64,000 nucleotides of DNA, from NCBI GenBank assembly GCA_002205965.3, contig NADL03000863.1, positions 124,001 to 188,000 on the forward strand, in the 5' to 3' direction. Below the pieces are notes generated by a model. The model worked only from the letters and a program-made list of their open reading frames with translations. It was not told the DNA's origin and ran no database searches. This DNA comes from Kappaphycus alvarezii (taxonomy: Eukaryota > Rhodophyta > Florideophyceae > Gigartinales > Solieriaceae). Positions 22,559 to 35,954 of this stretch are shown one piece after another (position 1 is the first letter of the stretch; each line of letters opens with the position of its first letter). Made by a program: the position numbers and the translations under genes.

Positions 22559-24079
22559 ATGAATTTCATAGCTAGATGTTTCAAACAACATTTGAAATCT
22601 TTTGAAAAGGGGGAACATTCTAACTATCGTCATGAAAATATTGAGGATAGTACCGAAACCATAATTGGGTTGGACCAGGAGTTCGTAGACGGCTTCAGCA
22701 ATTCCGATGGGCAAATAACAATCGACTCGATCAAAACCGCTATAAATGCCTCTGGTATCATATACTCAAAGGACCCACGTCTCTCTAGTTTGTCTGTCAG
22801 TTTGGAACAATGCGATCCTTACCGGCCATTAACAAAGGAAAAGTTTTTCCAAATATCTGAGGATAATTTTGCTTTTCTTCATAAAATAGCAACAGACGAG
22901 CTCGTTGTTACTAATTTTCCAGATTTTCGCAAACATATTATTCGCATTTACAACGAGATCGAGCCTGAGAGACAGGGTGCTACTGCAGACTACATACCAA
23001 TCCTTCGTGATGCAGACCCTGAAAAGTTCGCTGTCGCATTCTGCTCTGTTGACGGTCAGTATTTTGAATATGGTGATTTTCAAGAGGAATACAGTATTCA
23101 GAGTGCAAGCAAACCAATAACATTCGCTCAAACCATCGAAGAACAAGGGGTTAAAACCCTCCTTGATTGGTGTAGCGTGGAACCCTCGGGAAGGCCGTTT
23201 GATGATGGCACTCTTCTGCCAGACAATAGACCTTTTAATCCTATGGTCAACTCAGGTGCTCTCATGACAGCTGCTGTGCTCGCCGCTGGGCGTCCAGAGC
23301 TTTCACTTAGGGATGAACCCGTTGGGGCCGATCGGTTATACGGGCGAGAACTGTTTGAAAGTATCCTGCTTCCGCTTTGGAAGAGATTATCAGGAAACGG
23401 TATTGTCGGTACCATAAAGTTCTCTGAAGAAACTTTCTTCTCAGAGAGGCGGACAGCGGATAATAATATTTCGATATCGTATGGTATAAAAGCAAGGAAA
23501 GGTCTCCCTCCAAATGTGAAAATTGGTACAATGATTGACTTATACCTGCGGGCGTGCTCTATCACAGCGAACACGGGATGTATAGCAGTCACTGCAGCAA
23601 CTCTTGCAAATGGGGGAAGGAATCCTATCACGGGTGATCGAGTTTTCTCAGTTGACACGGTAAAAAATACGCTTTCGGTCCTTAGTTTTTGCGGGTTCTA
23701 TGATAACGCAGGGGAATTTTTCTTTTCAACAGGTATGCCCAGCAAATCTGGAGTAAGCGGTGTGACCTTTTTAGTGCTGCCAAATATAGGTGGATTCGCC
23801 TTCTTCTCACCAAGACTGAATGAGTACGGCAATTCGGTGCGCGGTTCTTTATTTGCAAGGAAACTGGCCGAGATGTTTACATACCACACTTTCGGAAATT
23901 TAACGTCCCACTGGTCAGGACACACTCTGGATCCAAACTTATGTTGTGAATGTTCTCGAAAGAGAGGTATCTCGCGGGACGGTGGGCAGTTCGGCGGCAA
24001 AATAGATCGAAATTTTGTTCATAAGTCGGTATTCGATAATATCCACAAGGGGGAACTGTTTAGGTTCTTTAATATTTGA
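22559..24079 (+). CDS. Glutaminase, animal-type (L-glutamine to glutamate and ammonia)
   Basis: 506 codons in one exon. It hydrolyses glutamine to glutamate plus ammonia (beta-lactamase-like serine fold). Residues about 38-140 match the N-terminal helical domain of animal glutaminases (DGQITIDSIKTAINASG, KDPRL), a domain not found in the short bacterial enzymes. The catalytic domain spans about 143-450. Visible active-site residues by analogy to human GLS: Tyr145, Ser182-x2-Lys185 (QSASK), Asn231 (NPMVNSGAL), Glu296, Asn303, Tyr329, Tyr381 and the Val399 gate (KSGVSG); GNSVRG follows. All key residues are present, so it looks functional. There are no C-terminal ankyrin repeats; instead a Cys/basic tail of about 55 residues follows. 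The first 20 residues are basic and amphipathic, possibly a mitochondrial presequence. The ATG is the first in frame. Confidence 0.93.
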   Translation: MNFIARCFKQHLKSFEKGEHSNYRHENIEDSTETIIGLDQEFVDGFSNSDGQITIDSIKTAINASGIIYSKDPRLSSLSVSLEQCDPYRPLTKEKFFQISEDNFAFLHKIATDELVVTNFPDFRKHIIRIYNEIEPERQGATADYIPILRDADPEKFAVAFCSVDGQYFEYGDFQEEYSIQSASKPITFAQTIEEQGVKTLLDWCSVEPSGRPFDDGTLLPDNRPFNPMVNSGALMTAAVLAAGRPELSLRDEPVGADRLYGRELFESILLPLWKRLSGNGIVGTIKFSEETFFSERRTADNNISISYGIKARKGLPPNVKIGTMIDLYLRACSITANTGCIAVTAATLANGGRNPITGDRVFSVDTVKNTLSVLSFCGFYDNAGEFFFSTGMPSKSGVSGVTFLVLPNIGGFAFFSPRLNEYGNSVRGSLFARKLAEMFTYHTFGNLTSHWSGHTLDPNLCCECSRKRGISRDGGQFGGKIDRNFVHKSVFDNIHKGELFRFFNI

Positions 24080-24761
24080 AAGGTCGGGTTGGCTACTCCC
24101 CGGTATGATTACAACGGACACCACAGAGAATCTGAAATCGAAACTGAAATATATCCGCAGGCCGTCAGCGCTCTCTCACGCCGCCGAGATATCCTGCAAT
24201 GTTACCAGGTACTTTGAAAAGACGATTTGAAGACACCTTACCGCAAATATAACAATACAACAGCCGTTATGTTCTCGCCAAATTTGAAAAGAACAATGTG
24301 TTCGAAGCATATCTTTGGGTTCTGACAGGGGATAGCAACCTTATCTGGAAGTTTATTGATTACTCTACTGTAGATTTACTAACGCTCCTAAGGCTCGTCA
24401 AATATTGGTGACTTTTTGCATGAGAGCTTAGTGGGTGTGATGCTCATATTTGCCCTCAACCATCTAGGGATCAATGGCTATGGCTAGGAACACGCCTAAA
24501 ATAGCTGTCAGTTCAAATAGACACGTCTCTCAATTTTCTTCCAGGAGCTTTAACTTTTGTCCACCTCGCAGGCGTCACGGATCTAGATGCCAGGGAGGGC
24601 AAATAGATAAGAAATATGCAAGTGTGTCTTGCTGTCTCCAGACTCGGGAAATATTTCCCTCATCGACTCTACTTCAAAGTGAGCTCACATGTTCCGTCCC
24701 GTACGTTGTGACTAAATTTGCATCAACGTATATGATACACGTCTGGGCTCTGTGAAGGTTA
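24080..24761. other. No recognised gene downstream of glutaminase
   Basis: Starts with the 50-bp repeat that overlaps the glutaminase stop. An overlapping frame is open to 24230 (SLIFERSGWLLPGMITTD) but has no family match. No clear polyadenylation signal was found. Confidence 0.3.
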
Positions 24762-26306
24762 TGTTAACGCAGGCCTCAGTCATGGCTAGCAAGACTCGAT
24801 TACAGTAGCAGAACTAACGAGAAGACCTCAAAGAATATCACTCACTCCAAAAATAGTGACTGGTGCGCCGTATCACCCTTGAATCAACAGATTTAACCTG
24901 CATCGACAACAAACCGCATCAATTTGACGATGCTGATACTTGAAACAGGTACAAACCCATGCTTTTCGCTGAAGCGAAATATTTAACATCAAAAACGAGT
25001 CAGACAATGATAAAGTATCTTTCGTTTACACAAATCGCATACAACACCTCTGCTATGAATCCAAATTTACGGTATGGCTCCATTTTATTTTGTTTTTTAA
25101 GAATTCGTCCTCATTTTCAAAAAGAAATCTTTCGACTCGTGGTCCATTTCGTCCTTCAAATTCAGTTCCCATATTTCATCAAGCATATTTTTTATGGTTG
25201 CTCTGAATGCATGAGATTCAAAGCTGCAATCTCGTCTAGCATTTTTTACTACGCGGAACACCGTAGACGTTTTCGAAGAAATTACTCTATGCAAAGTTCG
25301 AGATCAACATCTTCGAAGCAAGACGTATCTCATCAACCATTCAATCCCCCACTCCAATTTTTCCCACAATATGACCAACCTCCGCCCGTCGCTCACCATC
25401 GCGAAGGCATACAAAACCCGCAGTCCCATCAACGATCTGATGTGTATGGCCAATAGGCCAACTGACAACGACGACGACAGAAGAATTAACCGGGAACGAA
25501 TTCCGGAGTGTTTCTATCGTCACTGCTTTGGGGAGGCAGAAAAGGCAAAGGAGCAGGCTGAGGTGTATGTGGAGGGATCGGAAAGTAAGGAACCTTGAGA
25601 GGAACCTGGGAAGTCAGTTGTTTACAACCGTGAAGAAGCCGGTGTAGAGGACCAAGACTGAATGAGAGAATATTCTTTGCTCCGGAATCCTTTGTTGGGG
25701 ATAGAGTCGACATTTAGGGTCTTTGGGAAGGATTAGAAGAGCTTGATATGTCTGGAGAAGCTATCTATCACTCTGGACCATCAGAATGAATTTTTTCGAA
25801 CTGTATTTGGGGTCTGGATACTTTGGAGAAACAATTTGGTTCTAGGCCCCAGGACTAAGATTGTGAAAAAAAATCTAGATATTCAATCTAATGTCATCTT
25901 TTATAATTATTTCTCGGCGGCATTATTACATCTTACGAATTCTATGGCACTTAGTACGTTTATTTCAAATTTTAGAATTAGCATAAACGTCTATGTGAGT
26001 CGAGTAAAATACTTACTCTACAAAGTAGAAGCATATTGGGAGACAGCTACTAATCCAAATACAACTAGTATAGAAGTTGAAAGTCAACTCCCGCCATAAG
26101 AAACATTTCTCTTTATCGCAAGTCCCTGAGCGTAGGTGGTACACTCTTCCCCTTTTTTACTTACATGTAGCCCCCTGCTCCATCGTCCTTAATCATTCCT
26201 TCTCATTCCTACAACCATAGTTCAGTAGCACTCTTGTCTCGTGCAATACCTCGGCCTTGGATAATTTCGCCCAAGAATATCATCTCTTGAAGACATATCC
26301 CTAGCA
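24762..26306 (+). mobile_element. Diverged long-U3 LTR with ORF (copy F)
   Basis: The R-U5 half at about 25990-26306 aligns with the LTR superfamily (GTCTATGTGAGTCGAGTAAA, GAAGTTGAAAGTCAACTC, GGTGGTACACTCTTCCCC, CAGTAGCACTCTTGTC). Upstream lies the related ORF (25371-25598), and near 25060 a CCAAATTTAC...TCCATTTTAT block like that of copy A. A TGTTAACGCAGGC at 24762 may be the start, giving 1545 bp, close to copy A. No target duplication was found, so the limits are tentative. The oldest copy here. Confidence 0.55.
25371..25598 (+). pseudogene. LTR-embedded ORF, copy F (fossil)
   Basis: 75 codons. SPINDLMCMANRPTDNDDD aligns with RPINGLRLAACGPTDADDY of the 62 kb copy, and the helix-like RRINRERIPECFYRHCFGE matches RRQTKKQIIEFVRRYFIEE in position and charge. 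DNA similarity is low while the protein pattern persists. Family of unknown function. Confidence 0.5.
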
Positions 26307-26599
26307 GTGTGTCAAAGCCATGATATCCTTCCCACCTCCGTCTCCATTGACGTCTACGGGGCGTTAAGGATCAATAGATCTTGGTTTTCCCCCGTCTCGC
26401 CGCGCACAACGCATTACATCGCAATATTTCCCTTCAAAAGGAGTTTCACAGCTTCACTACGCGATTAGCTTTTTGATAGCGAAGAAGGAAAGCCCTTAGT
26501 TCTTTACAAGCCGTCTTTCAGAATAGTTTTGTTTAAATCGTAGCAGCCTTCTGCGCTAATAATTGCATCCTTAATATTTAAAGTCCCCCAAACTATTTA

Positions 26600-27000
26600 A
26601 TGGTCTTCTACAAAAGTCGGATATTGCAGAGGCAGCTTGTGCGAATCGATCTGTAATCGATTCCTCCTGTCTTATGTACAACCTTCTGACCCTTTCTAAG
26701 GACCGCTGTTTGAAGGAGATCCCTCTGTCCGCAATCTGGCTTTTCAATCTGGCTCTTATCATCCCGTCTTCCGCAGCCGTCTTACTTGCTAAGAGCTACT
26801 GCCATTTTCAAGCGCTGTACTTGGCCTGTCCCAGATGAAAGACTCCAATTTGTGGTCATAACTGAACTCATACTTTCGAAGCCTAACAGGCTGTTCTTGT
26901 AGGCAGCAGCATCCGACTGAGCACGGTCCCTCTCCGCTTAGTCCGCTCACCTCGCTCATCGGTGCGATTCCCGCGAAGCAAGCATAATGTCAGCTCTTTA
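26600..27000 (+). mobile_element. LINE fragment (RT thumb-like region)
   Basis: The plus strand reads GLLQKSDIAEAACAN, LLTLSKDRCLKEIPLSAIW and onward. It aligns with GLLQTSDITEAAHTV and LLTLSQDRHLKEIPRSAIS of the better preserved LINE at 47.2 kb, including CATAACTGAACTCATACTTTC against CACAACTGAACTCATGCTAT. Stops are present at about 26835 (after the CPR read), and the copy ends before the zinc-finger part. Old 5'- and 3'-truncated copy. Confidence 0.55.
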
Positions 27001-27109
27001 CTGTGACCACGACCAGGGGCTGGATCTTGCCAGTTTACACCCTTGGAGACTAATATCCGAATGCAAATTAAGTGCTAATCGACATTTATGGGAGTGTTGC
27101 TGTAAGGGC

Positions 27110-27240
27110 GATGGAGACCTGTGGAAAGGCCTTGTTAGTGCTCTTCAAAATTCACGCCCCAACGGCCGTAATTTTCAACCCAGCCTATTGATGGCTGGTC
27201 TTGAGCCGGCAATTTAGAGGATGTTACGGTGTAGATATAA
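27110..27240 (-). repeat. Family X/Y repeat fragment, 27.2 kb
   Basis: CAGCCTATTGATGGCTGGTC and the following GCAATTTAGAGG align with the GCCTGCTTGATGGCTGGCC...TTTTAGGGA blocks at 19.7 and 51.0 kb. Confidence 0.4.
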
Positions 27241-28879
27241 ATTCTAACATCAGCTACCGAACTAAAACCCCTGGTTCAAAGCATCACTCACCTTTCAAAT
27301 ATTAAAATACTCAACCGTTTCTCCCGTTTCAATATTACCTTACTGATAAAAGTGGTAGCTCTCGTCATAAACATCTCATAATTTCTTTGACAGAATCTTT
27401 TTCAGAAAATTTTCCATAGCTCATTTAGCTTTTCGGGGACTATCAGCGAAAGCTTCATGATAAGATCAGCCTTAATTTTCCTGTTCTTCACTGTTTAGAT
27501 AAATATCCATTGCAACCCGTTTATGGTCATATTTCGTATCTTATTTAATGGCGATTTTTTTAGAACGACTTGCCCAAATTTTGACAGATACTGGTTGAGA
27601 ATAATGCTTAAATTCAAAGTTACTTAGATTACAATTTTATTCCAGAAGAGATGAAAGCCATGACTGAAAAAGGGAATAATCACAGACCAAATGTTTTGTT
27701 TCGTACAATATATATCTTATACTTTGCTGAGAGGAATTAATCTATATATCTCTTAATTTTTAGAAATCTTTTAACAAGATTATTTCATTCATAGAAGTCA
27801 GCTGCAGACAACCCTATTTCAATCTTACAATTTATGAAATGTGAACTCGACTGAATACAATGGTAAAATGTCCGAGATTTGAGAAAACTTTCGCTCTAGA
27901 AGAGTTACCAATTCTGATATAGGATGAATTTATTGATTGTTGATTAACTCAGAATGCATAGTAGGAGCTGACTGAAGCTAGTTTTCGCTGTAAAATACAG
28001 ATTTGCGCCATATGTAATATACCGCACCCTAAAAATGCATAATTCAACCATCTTGTTCAAATAAAAGTTATTACCAACAATACAAGAAATGAAAAGGACG
28101 GAGGATCAAAAAAATTTTAATTTAGAAAGAAAATTATTGCATCGTATTGCACGAAGATATCATGGAACTGTAATGAAGGAATGGATTGGTTGGTAAAGTT
28201 TCGAACAATCTTATAAATTGCATCCTTAGATTGAACATATTCATAAGAAAAAGAAGTAATTAGAATAAAGTTAAAATACTGGTTGACTGAGAACCATGAA
28301 ATTTTGCATATGCTTATTTTCGTATCCATTTCGTCTTGGAGAGGAGAAGAAAAAAATAGCTGAGAAAATTAAGATTTCAATCGTTTAACTACTTGCATAT
28401 ACGAGCAAATTCAAAATAATTTTCACTTTTTTCAGTACACGTTTTGCAATTTAAAGTTCGCAAACCTTTATTATATATATTTGAAGTTAAAATTAATGGA
28501 CATGAATAAAATTAGATTCTATGCTTCACTTTTCCATAATAATTGTTTGTTTGTTGAGAATTTTTGTGATAGAAATAAAACGTATTCAAAAATTAAACAC
28601 TAATTTGGACAACAGATTTATTCAACAATTCATAGATATGTTTGGAATAATGAATACATGCTGCTGCTTCAAAGTAAACAATTCAACAAAAAATAATCTC
28701 TCTAAGTTACTTTTAATCTCAATGATTTACATTTAGAATTCCAAACAAAATATTCAGTGGAATATGAGATATAAATGATTTTTTGATTTTTTAAACAACT
28801 CGTATTAATTTTACTACTAGTCACAACTGTCCAATTTAACATTAAATATTAAATTAAACCTCATAAGGTTAAAAAATGT

Positions 28880-29115
28880 GGTTGGTTAATGCGTGCGGTG
28901 TAATGGTTGTTAGCCCTGCTAAAACGTTGCTACTACTAGGTGGTCACTTAGAGTACGGTTCAGTGAGCTTTCCAGCCGATTCAGACGTGTCTTAGAGCCC
29001 GCTCAGAAAGCACGAATCGTTGGAGGTGACCATTAACGCGGCATGTCGCAGAAGGAGAATGACCTTCCACTATGAACTATTACGTGAAAAACGGTGCTTA
29101 ATAGATCGCATTTGT
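28880..29115 (+). repeat. Family X copy inside the AT-rich block
   Basis: Reads HESLEVTINAACRRRRMTF, aligning with ALEVTTNAECRCRRMPRTF at 42.3 kb. Upstream it reads GVMVVSPAKTLLLLGG. This GC-richer patch lies in AT-rich surroundings. Confidence 0.5.
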
Positions 29116-32100
29116 TGACATTGCAAATTTAAAAGGTACAAGAATATTTCTAATAAATTGATTTGTGCTGAACAAAAATTTGATCGGCGTAGTACGCAGG
29201 AATTCTCCTATTTCTCGGGAAAGCTTACATTCAAAAACAAATTTTTAATCAAATCGAGAAATAAACTAATTGAAACTAATTTCATGGGAATACTTACAGT
29301 CAATATGAAAATGAAAAATTCTGATCTTTAATCACTGCTGTTCTCTTATGGACTGAAATTCTTCGTCAGGTTCCATCTAAGGTTTAAAATCTATTAGAAA
29401 TTTATGATTTGATTCACGACTATATCTGATCATTTTGATGTCTGTATTATATTTCAAGAACTCTCAACTGCAAAAAAGCATTTTTGATTTATTTGAAATA
29501 CCCACTTCTGGTTCAATGATCGTTATTTTTGTGAATGGCTTATATTATACTTATATTCTAAAGATTTCACATATAAATAGGATCAATTTAGATTTTTGAA
29601 AGTATTTTTGGGAGAAAAAATGGACAAGAAGTATTATATAGAACGTTATCAGGTTAAAACTTCTGTGATGTAAAACATTTCACCAATTTTTATAAGCTCA
29701 TATCTTTTTTATCTATAAATATTACCACTATATTATTGCTATCAAATCAGACCAGATATCAGTTCTTTCGATTTCAGTGAATAAAGTAATTCTGTCACCA
29801 TTGACTCAAGGTAAAACTAAGATTTACAATTTACACGAATGTCGAAATGTTTTGTTTACGATCGAAGTGTAGATGAGTCATTTTGTCATGATTTAGGTAA
29901 CTTTTTACGTGCCATTTATGTAACGATTGAAACTAACCTAATAAATGAAAATAATGGTACTGCAAATTCAATCCTATTTTCCATTTAGAACGAAAAGCTC
30001 ACCAAGAGCTGATAAAATTTTCTTTGAGCTTGAACCAATCAAATAGCTCTGAATACGTTCTTACCAATTTTCGTATCAAAAAGCCCCCAGATCGATAAAA
30101 CTATATTTTATCTGAAAATATGGATATTTAAAAACACCTCTGGATGGATCTAGGTACATAATAATAATATTTGAAGGCACTCATACCCTTACCAAATGAT
30201 AAAAAGCTTTCAAAATAAGGAAATTAACGTGTTTTGCTCCAATTAATATTTGTTCATGTTAAGTGAGCATATAGTATACAAAAAAGATTGTTCAAACACA
30301 ACTGTATAGATAGTTTTATAATTGTTACAATAAAACACAGTGAAGAAGAATATTTCCTGGCCAACAAATATTTAATGAAAAAGATACAGATTAAGGTGTT
30401 TATTAGGATTTGAAACTTCTTTCTGGTAATCAAGTGCGGAAAAAGCTTACAAAAAAGAAATCAGGTTTTACTAGATCCTCTAAAATATCAATAAATAGTA
30501 TATTATTATATATAAAAAACAACTACAAAATTGAACAAAGAAGCAGCCAACGCGCAAAATTATTCAAAATAGGAGGATATTTTGCCCTAAACATATCTCA
30601 TGGTATACTTAATATAATTAAATGACCAGCATTATAGCACAATTTCGCATTAATCCAGTGTGCGGTGATACCAGGTCATAGTACAGTTGTATAGATTTTT
30701 AAAACTTCTAATTGCGACCAAAGTGTTCCCTTTGAGCGTTTGGAGATATTTTTGTTCATAAGTTCAAAAAAGTGTCAAACAGACTCTTTATTCACAAATT
30801 ACTGTTATTTTATTACATTAAAAAACCTACTCTAAAAGGAGTTATAATGATGCCTTCTATTCACATTAAATGTATTTGGAAAGTACTCAAAATGCTTTTT
30901 CCGATAATCTTTTAATTCATCAAGCAAAAAAATCTAGGGAAATGTAGGCACATTTTTAAGAAAATTACAGGACGTTCGTGGCTTTTTACTCTGGAGATGA
31001 GATACTCGGATGTTTCTGGTATCTTTCTTGTTCTAAATGAATATCTTTATACCTCTCGATTCAGTAGATATAATTACGCATCGCTTTATATTTTTTATAA
31101 ACTTACGAATGAAATGTTGCAATACTTCAACGGATTTAAACTGTCTGCATATTTACACAAAGCTGATGTATTCATAAAATTAAATTACACTGTTCTTAAA
31201 AAATATTTGCTCTCCAATTTTTTTTGTCTCGGTAATGAACTAGAAACAAAGTGGGGGATTTTACATTATTTTAGAATTTTGATAATAATATTATTACTTA
31301 CTACAGTGAGGTCGCTTCTTACAGTAATGAGCAAGGAGAGTTGCTGTAGGATTACACAGTAAGAGGGTGTGGTCGTGCCTTTGTCACCCTGGAGAATGGG
31401 CTGGAGTCCCGCAATGAGACAAGCAGCATTTTAGTGTATGTTGTGGTGAGTTCATTTGAGTGAGGAGTTCTTCAGCATTTCCCTATGTCTCCATTGTCCA
31501 TTCTGCCATATTCGTAGCAAATTTGATGAGAAGGAAATTTATCCGTACTACTTGGTAATTTTCCCTTGCAATCCAAACTCACGGGCATTTTTTGACCTAC
31601 AGTTTGGTAATTCTAAACTAAACATAATTTATTAGAATCTCTTTTTCAATCTTAAGAAATTGTCTACAATTTTACGAAAAATATTTATCTTATTAACATA
31701 ATAAAGAAATGATTAAAGTTCTTTTTTGTTTCTTAGTACTCATGATCGCAGAAGCTTTATTTAAATAAATCAAACAAATCGGAAAAACAGAAAGACAAAG
31801 TTGAAGTTGAACTAGGAAATATTTTTAGACAGTAGTTCAAAAGTATGAATTATTTATTTTTACGAGTTATCAAAGTCCCGTAACCATTATCTGAATTTTT
31901 AAGTGAAATATTTTGTTCGGTCTTTATTCTAACCCATGTCACATTCCGTACGATTCGTGCAGTTGAAAAGTTTCCCCGAATTTTAGTAAAACTTTATAGC
32001 TGAAAATTTTGAATGGACAACTCTACAAACTTCTAATTACTTCATAGTTACCGACAAATACGTTTCCAATTCCACAGAAATCTGATCTAATGCACCTATT

Positions 32101-35100
32101 ATGTGTGTATAGATGAATACATTGTGCATTCGACTACCATTGCGCATCTGAATACTATTGCTGAGCCCTCTTCTATGAATCTGAAAGTTCTGGTACAATA
32201 ATTACAGAGTTATTACACAGCTTTGAAGTTGAAGATTTTTTACCTTCATTTGCGTAAATTTTTTTTTGTACAGCTATCCTTTTTCATCAGAAAAACATTG
32301 TTTAGTACTTAAACCGACAGTTTGAAGGTAAAAAGTTTAATCTTGGATATGATATTTTTGCTGGATTTTTTTGCTTGCTCAACTTGCTGAAATGTTTTGT
32401 ATTTCAAAACTTTCAGGTACTCAAAAAAATGAGAAAACATATGACTAAATAAATGTTTTCGGAGAAAGATATTGGGAAAGTATCTAAATATTTCAAAAAA
32501 AACTTTTGGCAGCAATTTAATTAAAAATAATTTAATCCAGCGTATTCAAACGACTAAATAAACGTATTGTGGTAACTAGGAACATTGGTCGTGTCATGGC
32601 GCAGCATAAAATCCGAAGCAGATGACATTGGTTATTCACTTACAGATACGAGGATTTCTATTCACATGGGTTATAAAATATAAAAGAGTTTCGAGAATTT
32701 TCAAAACTTTTTTTGGTAAGAACATCAACGGGTAATTCAAATTGAGGTATATGAAATTAAATGAGCAAAATTGATTGAAGCTGTATGCCTGGAAAATACA
32801 TAATTAAGTTATTTGTACCAAAAATTGTTTCCACTGTGTCAACTCTTTCACAAGATTTTAATTTGTTAGAGTTAATTCAGTGGTATATTTTCATACTTTA
32901 AAAGATTTACACTCTCATCAATTTTGATCAAGAATGTAATATAGAGAAGCGCTTTCTGGATATTGGATATTCACTGTCAAATTTCTAATTATGCAATAAA
33001 CTGTCCATACTTCTTCATTTCATTTGTAGGAACCAAAACTACATAGTTCTGCGTAGTCGGAAACCATAGTTGCAGCATCATAGAGATTTCATATAGAAGA
33101 TATTTAATACCGTGTGACTCTCACCATTTGAATTTCTGTGATTGTCTATTCCTACATTAATCTCGGCTTTCTACACATTTTGAATGCGGCTTTTGATTTC
33201 CATTCTCCGCCTTCGGTAATAATGGAAGAATTCATTTCCTTTCTTTTCGCACAAAACTGCTATTACTATTACAGAATTGCATTTATTATACTATTTCAGA
33301 TAGAAAAGATTACAGACAATTAATTTTAGATAATTGAAATATTTCTTAAGTAATTTTTCTTAGTTCTTGCAGTCTTGAATTCAATGTTTCATATTTGAAC
33401 AAGTTCTTTTGATAGTAATCGTAAAAGGTTATTGGAAAACTGTATCTCTATTTTTCTCACCAAGATATACTTCTAAAGCAGCATACAGGTATCTTCGATT
33501 AAAATCACACATGTTTACATAAGTGGCATGTAAAGGAATTTTCAGGATCTTGTCACTTTTCAATTAATTGGCATTTAATTTACTACTTTTTTGAGCCCTC
33601 AAATTTTCTTCTAGGGTACGATTCCCATTTTATTGATCCTAACATTTTACCCACCTAAAAGTTTTCTTAAACCTTGTACTAGAAACGCCTATACAGTACA
33701 CGTATTGTTATAGTGTTTTTCTGAAACTTTAAATCAATTTTTTGTACAGTTTTAATGTTCTCAGTCAAATTATAAGGAACTATTGATAGAAATGCTTAAA
33801 ATTAAAGTTCGAGAAACTAATTTCCGAAATTACAGACAAATGAGCTTAGAAAAGTGCATTATTTGGTCATTACACTCAGGAGTACCCGCTTGATTTCGTT
33901 TATTTATAAAATAAATCGAGCGAAAGTGTGGGACATTCCAAAGTTGTGCAAAAATATTTTCCTTAATTCTCTTGATTTCAAATATACTAAAAGTATCTGC
34001 GTTACAAACCCCCTTTGACTCAGTATATAAGTTACTATTTTTATTTCATAATTACCAGAAGCAGTCAAGAGATATTACTTCTTATGTAATCAAAATTATA
34101 CAGTTGAGAAATTAGGACTGCTTTTCTATTTACTAAACTGTAGGAATCAAAGCAAAATTACGTTTTGATTTTTGATCAAAAGTTTTATGGCGGAATTTGC
34201 ATTAAGGAGGACAACATAGTTTTTAATGATCGCATGCTATGAAATTTCAATTTAGCATTTGATGCTCGATGTTCAAATTTCGAACAGTCCAAGTTCTCCG
34301 ATTTACACAGAAACACGCCAGTGAAGTCTGTTAATGCAATGTGTTTTGGTTTTGTACCAGGACCAATACATCAGTTCAAATACTTGAAACTGTTTAGGCG
34401 CTACGTGACCAAGTACTGGTCTCAGAAATGAGTTTTCTTGCTATTTAAATTTAATATTTTGCCTTTTACATTATACTTTAATCCATATTAAGCATTTATT
34501 TATTCGAACGTAAATATTCTATACCATATACTACTAGCTGAGCAGCCTTATTATTACTCTCATCTCTAAATAAGGATAATAATATGTTTAAATTGGATAG
34601 TTCATTTCTTCTCAAGAGTTTCTATCTTTTACTGCTCTAATCAAGGTAAATTCGCTTTAATAATAGTGAAATCTTAAACATTAAACTATAAAATAATTGG
34701 ATTTCCCGTTGCCTTATACGGGAGTAGTAACTTGCCAGTAAATTCGAAGTGGTATTTAATAAACGTATTGTTTACGGAGGGGCAAAAATGTCTAGAACTC
34801 GAAGTTACTCGACATCAGAAGAAAAAATAAGGACTTTTATAATTTTTGGATGCTTTTCTAGCAAAAAGTCGAAATAGTGATTCTTTCCTTGCTTTTTGTT
34901 TCCCCATCGTTTCAATATTAAAATTTAGTGAGAATAGCAGTTTTGTAATATCAAGTCACCTGAGACCCCTAGCTGTTGAAAGAAACCAGATTGTACACAT
35001 TTTTAAATTAAGATAACTGTTTTCGGACCCAAAACTTAAACAAAAAATTATTCATGGAACGAAAAAGTTTCTAGTGCTTTGCAGCTATCTATAGCGCAGA

Positions 35101-35954
35101 CGTTTCTTACATTTTATTAAGAGGTATAGTTTTATAACAATTTGCAAAAAAACCGGGTGGCCTATTGACGTGAGTACAACGTAATGATAGAGTAAGAAAT
35201 AATTAGTACCACCCTTCTTTTAACAAAGCACTGAAACAGTACAGAAGAATATTAAATTATAAATTATCGCACAGAACGACGTTTTCAAAAAGAAACATTG
35301 AAAAAATACTCGAGGATCAAAATGGCTTAGCTATTTACTGAAAGACATCATACTGCATACAATGTAAAGCTTCCAACATGTGAAACTGAAATTTTAATGT
35401 TAAACAAATTGAAAAGCTCTGAATGTACGCAGATTATTTGGAATATTTAAATCTTAATCCGATAGTAGTTATATTCCTATCATCTTCTGTTGTTTGACAT
35501 AAATAATTCATTCTCGATAATTTTCAAAAAATTACTGACTGCAATTAGTTTCTCGATAAATTATTTTGCATCACGAGTTTTGATGATGGTTCAGTAGTTC
35601 TTCGTTATCTGGGAGATACTATAACTGTCAACAAATAATAAATGCATTCTCTTGGTCTTCCTGTAATCAATCTGCACTTAATACAACGGCAAACGGTTTA
35701 ATATCTTATGTAATTTCTTAACGCTTCTGCCTCCAGTACTAAAGCTTTTTTATCGCAGTACCATTAACTAGCCAGAAAAGCGAGTTTTGGACCTGACTTG
35801 TGTAAATTACTTTTTTTCCTTACATGAGGACAAATTGTATGATTCATTTTTTAAAGTAAAATAAACATTTTCTGTAATGTTTAGAGCTAGCATAAACTAT
35901 CCACAACATCTAATCTACATATTACTTCCTCTTTCAACATTTACGAGTGATTTA

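Noticed and set aside
23128-23658. Minus-strand ORF of 176 codons
   Set aside because: Lies fully inside the glutaminase gene on the opposite strand; a shadow.
24438-26311. GTGTG on both sides of copy F as a target duplication
   Set aside because: The left copy is not next to a TG start, so the match is probably chance.
30997-31362. Plus-strand ORF of 121 codons
   Set aside because: Hydrophobic Leu/Tyr-rich sequence as expected by chance, with no family signal.
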